From the NCBI GenBank assembly GCA_033807775.1, contig CM066321.1:43500850-43564849 (forward strand): a DNA stretch of 64,000 nt, written 5' to 3'. Origin of the DNA: Saussurea involucrata. Taxonomy: Eukaryota; Streptophyta; Magnoliopsida; Asterales; Asteraceae. This document shows positions 58,305 through 64,000 of the stretch, piece after piece (the first letter of the stretch is position 1; the number at the start of each line of letters is the position of its first letter). A program made the translations under genes and the position numbers. Under the pieces are notes generated by a model. The model worked only from the letters and a program-made list of their open reading frames with translations. It ran no database searches and was not told the origin of the DNA.

Positions 58305-59481
58305 TTCCCCAATTCTTTCGGTAATTGCAAACGGTCCAATATATCTCGGGCTAAGTTTACCTTGCTTTCCAAATCGAATGACTCCTTTCCAAGGTGAGAC
58401 TTTTAACATTACAAAATCTCCAATTTGGAACTCTAACGGTTTCCGGCGTCGGTCGGTATAGCTTTTCTGTCTATCTTGAGCCACTTTCAATCTTTCCCGA
58501 ATCTGAGTAACCTTATCCGCCGTTAACTGTACTATATCTGGTCCTGCTAACTGTTTCTCTCCCACTTAATTCCAACCCAGAGGCGTTCGACATTTTCTAC
58601 CATACAAAACTTCAAACGGTGCCGCTTGTATGCTGGAATGATAACTGTTGTTGTAGGAAAATTCGATCAACGGTAAATGCTTATCCCACGATCCCCCAAA
58701 GTCAACAATGCAAGCCCGGAGCATATCTTCTAATGTCTGAATCGTTCGTTCACTCTGACCGTCAGTTTGAGGATGGTAAGTTGTACTTAACTTTATCTGC
58801 GTTCCCATCTCCTTTTGAAAACTTCTCCAGAACCTTGAAGTAAAACGACTATCCCGATCCGAAATAATTGAGATTGGAACTCCATGTCGAGTTACTATTT
58901 CGTCAATGTACAATTTGGCTAAGAGTTCCATTGAATCAGTTTCCTTTATCGGTAAGAAATGAGCAGACTTTGTTAACCTATCTACAATCACCCAAATAGA
59001 ATCAAATCCCTTTGAAGTCCTTGGCAGCTTTGTGATGAAATCTGTAGTAATTTGATCCCATTTCCACATCGGTATCTCCAATCGTTGTAACTGACAAAAC
59101 GGCTTTTGATGTTCAATCTTTACCTTCTTACAAGTAGTACAATTTTCCACATATTGAGCAATGCTTCTTTTAATTCCCGGCCACCAATAAAATTGTTTCA
59201 GATCTTTATACATCTTATTCGTACCTGGATGTATGGAGAATCGAGACTGATGAGCTTCTTGAAGTACCCGGTCACGTAAACCACCCAAACGAGGCACCCA
59301 AATTCTGTTTCCCAAACACAACAACCCACGATCATCCTTTACTAGCAATGTTGATAACCCCACTAACCGTTCTGATTTCAACTGTTCTTCTTGATAGGCT
59401 TCTATTTGACACTTCAGCAATTCATCAAAGATATTAGGTAGGACTTCGGCTCGTAGTGATATAGATTTTATTGTTCCACTT
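58305..59481 (-). pseudogene. Gypsy-B pol: integrase region
   Basis: Open on the minus strand from the Copia-D junction at 59481 (TIKSISLRAEVLPNIF) through the H2C2 zinc finger (SRFSIHPGTNKMYKDLK, CTTCKKVK) and integrase core with D (TTDFITKLP), D (IISDRDSRF) and E (DGQSERTIQTLED), to CRTPLGWN. One TAA at 58566-58568 interrupts it, followed in the same frame by VGEKQLAGPDIVQ, RRKPLEFQIGDFVMLKVSPWKG and RYIGPFAITERIGEV at the Athila-like junction. RT and RNase H must lie beyond Copia-D. Apart from the nonsense codon and two insertions it looks well preserved. Confidence 0.9.
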
Positions 59482-60200
59482 TGTTAGCCCCAAGCATATG
59501 TTATGTAAAAGTATTGAAAATAGTTCAAGCCAGAAGACCAACAGAAATCAGACAGAAGACTTGGAAGAAGTTCATCAAGAAGACCAACAGAGCTCAACAG
59601 AGCTCTGTTGGATCCAACAGAGCTCATCAGAGCTCTGTCGAAGAATTCCTACAAGAGAACAAGTATTCAACAGAAGACCAACAGAGCTCTTGCGACAGAA
59701 CTCTGTGAAGTAAAAGACCTCTGTCAGCCTAAGTCTCGTAAGAAATCTTAAGTGTAAGACACGTGCCCATACTTTCCACGTATGCCCTAAAGATTGGAGA
59801 CACTTTCCACGTGTCATTCAAGGGTACGATAGTACACTGTCTACACTTTATCAGGTCTATAAATAGCGAGGTAGTGGAACAACAATTGTAAGCTTTTGGA
59901 AGAGTAGTTTTTCCACAATTGTTTAAGCACACACTGCAGCAATCCCGAGCACTACCTCCGTACGATATTGTTGTCTTATGAGATTTCCGAACACACTTTA
60001 ACTTGTTCTTGGTGTGATTCATTATCAATATATGAGCAACTTTTATATCTGATCTTGTTATCATTTTACTGTTCAATATTTGATTCTCATAGTTCACTTA
60101 TCATTTACACAATCACTCATTTTAATGGCTTTATTTAATATGCTTCCGCTGTCTATTTTACTACCATTAATATGATACAACGTGAATCTGGGAATCTACA
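59482..60200 (+). repeat. Copia-D 5' LTR
   Basis: 719 bp, TGTTAGCCCC...GAATCTACA, inserted in Gypsy-B pol after CACTT (59477-59481). TATA box TATAAATA at 59858-59865. Between 59576 and 59720 it has seven ACAGAG/CTCTGT words, including the perfect 12-base palindrome ACAGAGCTCTGT at 59597-59608. Primer site TGGTATCAGAGC at 60203-60214. Confidence 0.9.
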
Positions 60201-60487
60201 ATTGGTATCAGAGCTTCTTTGGTTTTCTTAAGCTAAACGATCCAATCTACCAAGGTTGATTCACTGTTGTTGATTGTGTCTATGCGACTTTAAAAGCTTC
60301 ATAATATACTCTGTTTTACTGCTTTCTAGTCTAACCAAGCCTTCAGAGCTCATATATCTGTGTTTAAAACTTTCTAGTTTAGCTTAAAATCTTCTCAAAA
60401 AGCTACTGTTTCATTGGTTACTGTTTGAAACTCTGTTTCTAGCCAAAAATCGCTTTACAACAAACTGTACTCTGTTTTTCTTCCAAA

Positions 60488-63400
60488 ATGGCTAACAACG
60501 GTATAAATGCTATCTATACTGCTGGCTCTTTAACAAAACCTCCTACTCTTCTGAGAGATGAATATCCTCAATGGAAAATCAGGATGGTTAATTTTTTCGA
60601 TGGTATGGATAAAGACCTCATGCGATCTGTCACGGATGGACCATTCCAACCCATGGTTTTTGTTCCCCGTGTACCCGCAACAGGAACTACTGCTGAGATT
60701 CCAGCTCATTATGAAGTTAAAACCACATGTTTTACTGATGAGGAAAATTTAAAAATGGAAAATGATCTTAAAGCAGTTAGACTACTGATTATGGCCATTC
60801 CAAACGAAATATTTCAAGAACTAGATTCATGTGTTACTGCTAACGAAATCTGGGATCAACTTCTTAATCAACTTGAGGGTGGTATCAAGACCCAAAAGAA
60901 CAGAAGGACCCAATGTATAAATGAATACAACGATTTCAAGGCACTTCCTGAGGAAACCTTACAGCAAACCTACAACAGATTTAATGTGTTAATCAATAAA
61001 TGCAAAAAATGTGGGGTTGTTAGGTCGAAGGAAGATAACAATGTTCTGTTTTTGAAAAGTTTGAATGATGAATGGTTAAATCTGTCCATGTCTTTACAAG
61101 CTAATCAGGACTTAGACGTATGGTCTTTAACGGATGTGTATGGCACCTTGGCCGCACAAGAAAAGGAGGTTGTCAAGCAAAAAGGCAAATCCATCAGTGC
61201 TGGTCCAATCGCCTTAGTTTCTGATTCTAAGAAAACCACATCTGAAAGGTCCAACAGAGAGAGTTCAAACAAAGAAAAAAAGAAAGAAAAGTCTGATAAA
61301 AAGAAAGGAAAGAAAAGTTTGATTGCAGAAAGTGAAACAGATGAGAGCTCATCAGAGGATGATGACATTCAAGCCTTTGCCCAATCTCTTGCTTTAATAA
61401 CTCAGCAATTTAACAAGAGATTTGGCAATAAGTTCGACAGAAGAGGCAGATATGAGAGAGAAGGAAGGGAAGACAGAAGAGGATATACAGCACCAGAGCA
61501 AAATTCCAACAGAGTTGCCACAGAAATAGGGAAACCTCCACAAAGAAGAGAAAATCCACCAGCACAACAGAAGGCCGATGCTGTCCAACCCATCAATCAA
61601 AATGATGGACGCTGCTTCAGATGCGGCAAACCTGGACACTTCTCTGTTAATTGTAGAGGCAAACTGGTAAAAGACCAGGACTACTACAAAAACAAATACA
61701 AGTACAATTACAGAGAAAGAAGTTATGTTGCTGAAATGAAAAATTGGGTCTCTGACTCATCTTCTGATGATGAACCAGAACAAGCCAACTTCTGTGGAGT
61801 TGCTGTGGATGATGAAAGTTTAGAAGCAGCTGTTGACTGGATGACTGGAGAACCAGAAATAACGAAGGGAACAACGGAAGAAGAAGATCTGGCTCATGCA
61901 TTTGCTCTTACCACGACAGAATCTGACGACAGAGCGCTGGAGACCACCAGACCCAGTGCCAAGGTATGCTCATCTGAATCTAAATCTGACTCAGAATTAG
62001 AAATGCATGTTTCCATGTTGAATGAGGAATTTCAGCTTCTAAAACAAAAACTTTCTGAAGAAAAGGAGCTAAGAAAACTAGCTCAGAAGGACCTATCTTT
62101 TTACAAGAGAGAAAAGACTCTCTTGGAACAAGAAAAGGAAGAAATCTTTAAAGAAAAATCTGAGTTAGAAGTCTTACAAAAGAAGAAGGAAAGTCTGTTT
62201 TCTGAAAAGATCAAAGTTTATGAAAATGATTTGAAACAGAAGTCTGAAAAGTTGAAACAGTCTGAAACAGAGAGACTTAACTCTGTTGCTCTAACTGATT
62301 ATTTTCAAAGAGAAAGGGAAGTTCTACATCAATCCCTACAGAGAAAAGAAATTCAAATCAAAAAGTACCAAGATGCACAAGATGTGCATATCAAGATAAA
62401 TTCACAGATGGATACGCAAGGTCTTGGTTTCTCTGACCTTGCTCCCTACAACGAAAGGAAGAAGACATCTCTGTCCTCCGCCTTCTGTATTGGGAAAATC
62501 CAAGAGGACGTGATATCTGGTAATGCCGTTTTCAAAAGAACCAAAATCTCAGATGCTTTCTCAAAACCAAAACATCTTAACTATAGGAACGTCAGCTATG
62601 ACTCCGATCAAAAGAAGGTTTTAAAACCATCCTCATAGTTTATTCTTGATCAAGGAAGAGCTAGAATCATACTTCCTAACTCTGTTAAGGACTTGGGCAC
62701 TAAAGAGATTTTCAACTTCAATTCTTTCAAAGGACAGAAGTCTGCTTCTTCTGAGACAAAGTCCTCTGTTGAAATACCACAGAGCAAACTTAATCCAGAA
62801 GCACCAGTTTTCTCTCCTACCTCTGAATCTATAAGAACATCTTTTGAAGAAGATTTGTTGAAAGTTATTGAAGAAAATGCTATCTCTGATTCTTTAAAGC
62901 CAAAGTTGAGAAAGTTCAGATCTGTTAAAACAAATATCCCTGTAATACCCATTGAATCAAATTCCTCCAACAGAGCCACTAGAGACGTTCTAGCCTCTAA
63001 TTGTGACTCTGACTCCGAGGTAGATGAACAAATCTTCTGTGGTCAAAAGAACATCTTACACAAGTTAAAGCAACTACCGGTAGGATCTCCGGATCTAAAA
63101 GAGGATGTTTCTTTCTTTAAGAAACAGTCATGATTTATACCAGTAACAAGCTTTAACAACAAAGATTTCAAGATTCTTGCTTCTAATGCAGTAGAAGTAG
63201 AGAAGAAAGAGAAAAACAAAAGTGTCTTTGTAAACTCAAATGTTCCTCTTGCTTTCAAACCTGTAAGATTCACACCAGAACAGAAGGGAAAGTGGATAGC
63301 CAAGTCTGTTCCGAATTCCGGTGTAAATCAAGGAAGAAATTCTTTTCGTTCAAATGAGTCCATTTCCAAGAATTTCATGTCAAAAGAGTCCATTCATAAA

Positions 63401-64000
63401 AGTAACAATTTTAAGAAACAAAGTCAGGACAGATTGTATGCAAAGACATCTGGTCCTAAAATCTTTCAGAATCAAGCTTCATCCAAACAGTTTTTGAATA
63501 AAAACAATGTGCATCAGTCATGCTCCATCAACTGCAATTGTATTCAACTGTTATTGAAATTACAGAATCATCTGAATGGTCCTCACTGTGTTCTGAGTCG
63601 TTCTGTTCAAAAGAAAAACTCCACGACCACTCCGAACACACAAAGGAAAACCTCTGGCGCACCACCAAAACCTAACAAGAAAGGACCCATTATGAGATGG
63701 GTACCTAAAAGGAACTATTCTGTCTTGCAGAAACCTCATGTGCAGATCTGGTACTTGGATTCTGGATGCTCCAGGCACATGACGGGGAATAAGGAGCTGT
63801 TAACTTCTTTCAAAAACAAGATGGGAAGTGCAGTAACCTTCAGAGGAGACAATGGCGGACAGATTAAAGGTTATGGTACATTAGTAAATGGTGGTGTTTC
63901 AGTCTCTGAAGTTGCTTATGTTGAAGGATTAAATCATAATCTTCTCAGTATAAGTCAACTCTGTGATCACGGTTTCGATGTCAATTTTAGGAAGAAGTAT
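60488..64000 (+). pseudogene. Copia-D gag-pol, two nonsense codons, runs off the window
   Basis: Starts MANNGINAIYTAGSL. Capsid region with LLRDEYPQWKIRM, EIWDQLLNQLEGG and DEWLNLSMSLQ; a Lys/Ser/Glu-rich region; zinc knuckle CFRCGKPGHFSVNC (about 61615); an acidic region; and a long coiled coil (about 62000-62370, KREKTLLEQEKEEIFKEK). One frame runs from 60488 to 64000 and is broken only by TAG at 62636-62638 and TGA at 63131-63133. After the second stop: VPLAFKPVRFTPEQKG, GPIMRWVPKRN, then protease IWYLDSGCSRHMTG and LLSISQLCDHGFDV at the edge. Gag and protease are in the same frame, unlike Copia-1. It is a Sirevirus-like element of the same family as Copia-A. The rest of pol is outside. 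Confidence 0.9.

Overview
This is nuclear DNA from a flowering plant, most likely a eudicot. I lean towards the daisy family because of the mix of Sirevirus-type Copia and Tekay-type Gypsy sequences, but that is an impression, not a proof. One host gene is present: a ten-exon zinc alcohol dehydrogenase-like gene at 11979-21347 (+). Its exons join into an uninterrupted 392-residue reading frame, although intron 3 has been stretched to 5.7 kb by a Copia insertion. Almost everything else is transposable elements and their wreckage. I see no rRNA, tRNA, CRISPR or bacterial-type operon.

Layout. 1-8349: a minus-strand Sirevirus-like Copia element (Copia-1). In its own orientation it reads LTR, gag, protease-integrase-RT-RNase H, then an extra open reading frame after pol that runs off the window edge. 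8350-10321: Gypsy LTR and gag/protease relics. 10534-11436: a duplicated TATA-containing segment in front of the ADH gene. 14368-19316: the intronic Copia element, itself carrying a SINE. 22409-29770: a non-autonomous chromovirus-derived element with very long LTRs full of hairpin repeats and only 0.8 kb of interior; its first LTR holds a complete 845-bp TRIM. 30002-31250: a Mutator-type MITE with a 9-bp target duplication and a Harbinger-type MITE. 31720-38460: a broken Harbinger ORF1 entered by a non-autonomous Sirevirus derivative that keeps only a coiled-coil gag. 38651-43801: a MITE zone (Harbinger-like, hAT with a perfect 8-bp duplication, two elements in TA/GA microsatellites), a possible solo LTR and a second Sirevirus 3' end.

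44008-64000 is a deep nest. A divergent Harbinger pair (ORF1 and DDE nuclease) is cut at 46222 by a Tat/Athila-like LTR element. That element is cut at 48404 by Copia-A, Copia-A at 49571 by chromovirus Gypsy-B, and Gypsy-B by both a complete gag-only Athila-like element (51028-58299, with its target duplication) and Copia-D (59482 to beyond the window).

Two patterns stand out beyond ordinary annotation. Each LTR family has its own short word repeated throughout: TCAGCG/CGCTGA in Copia-1 and ACAGAG/CTCTGT in Copia-D are spread through coding and noncoding parts alike, and TTCCGGAA or CCGAAACC arrays occur in others. Several noncoding regions also hold arrays of hairpins whose stems differ in sequence but stay paired.
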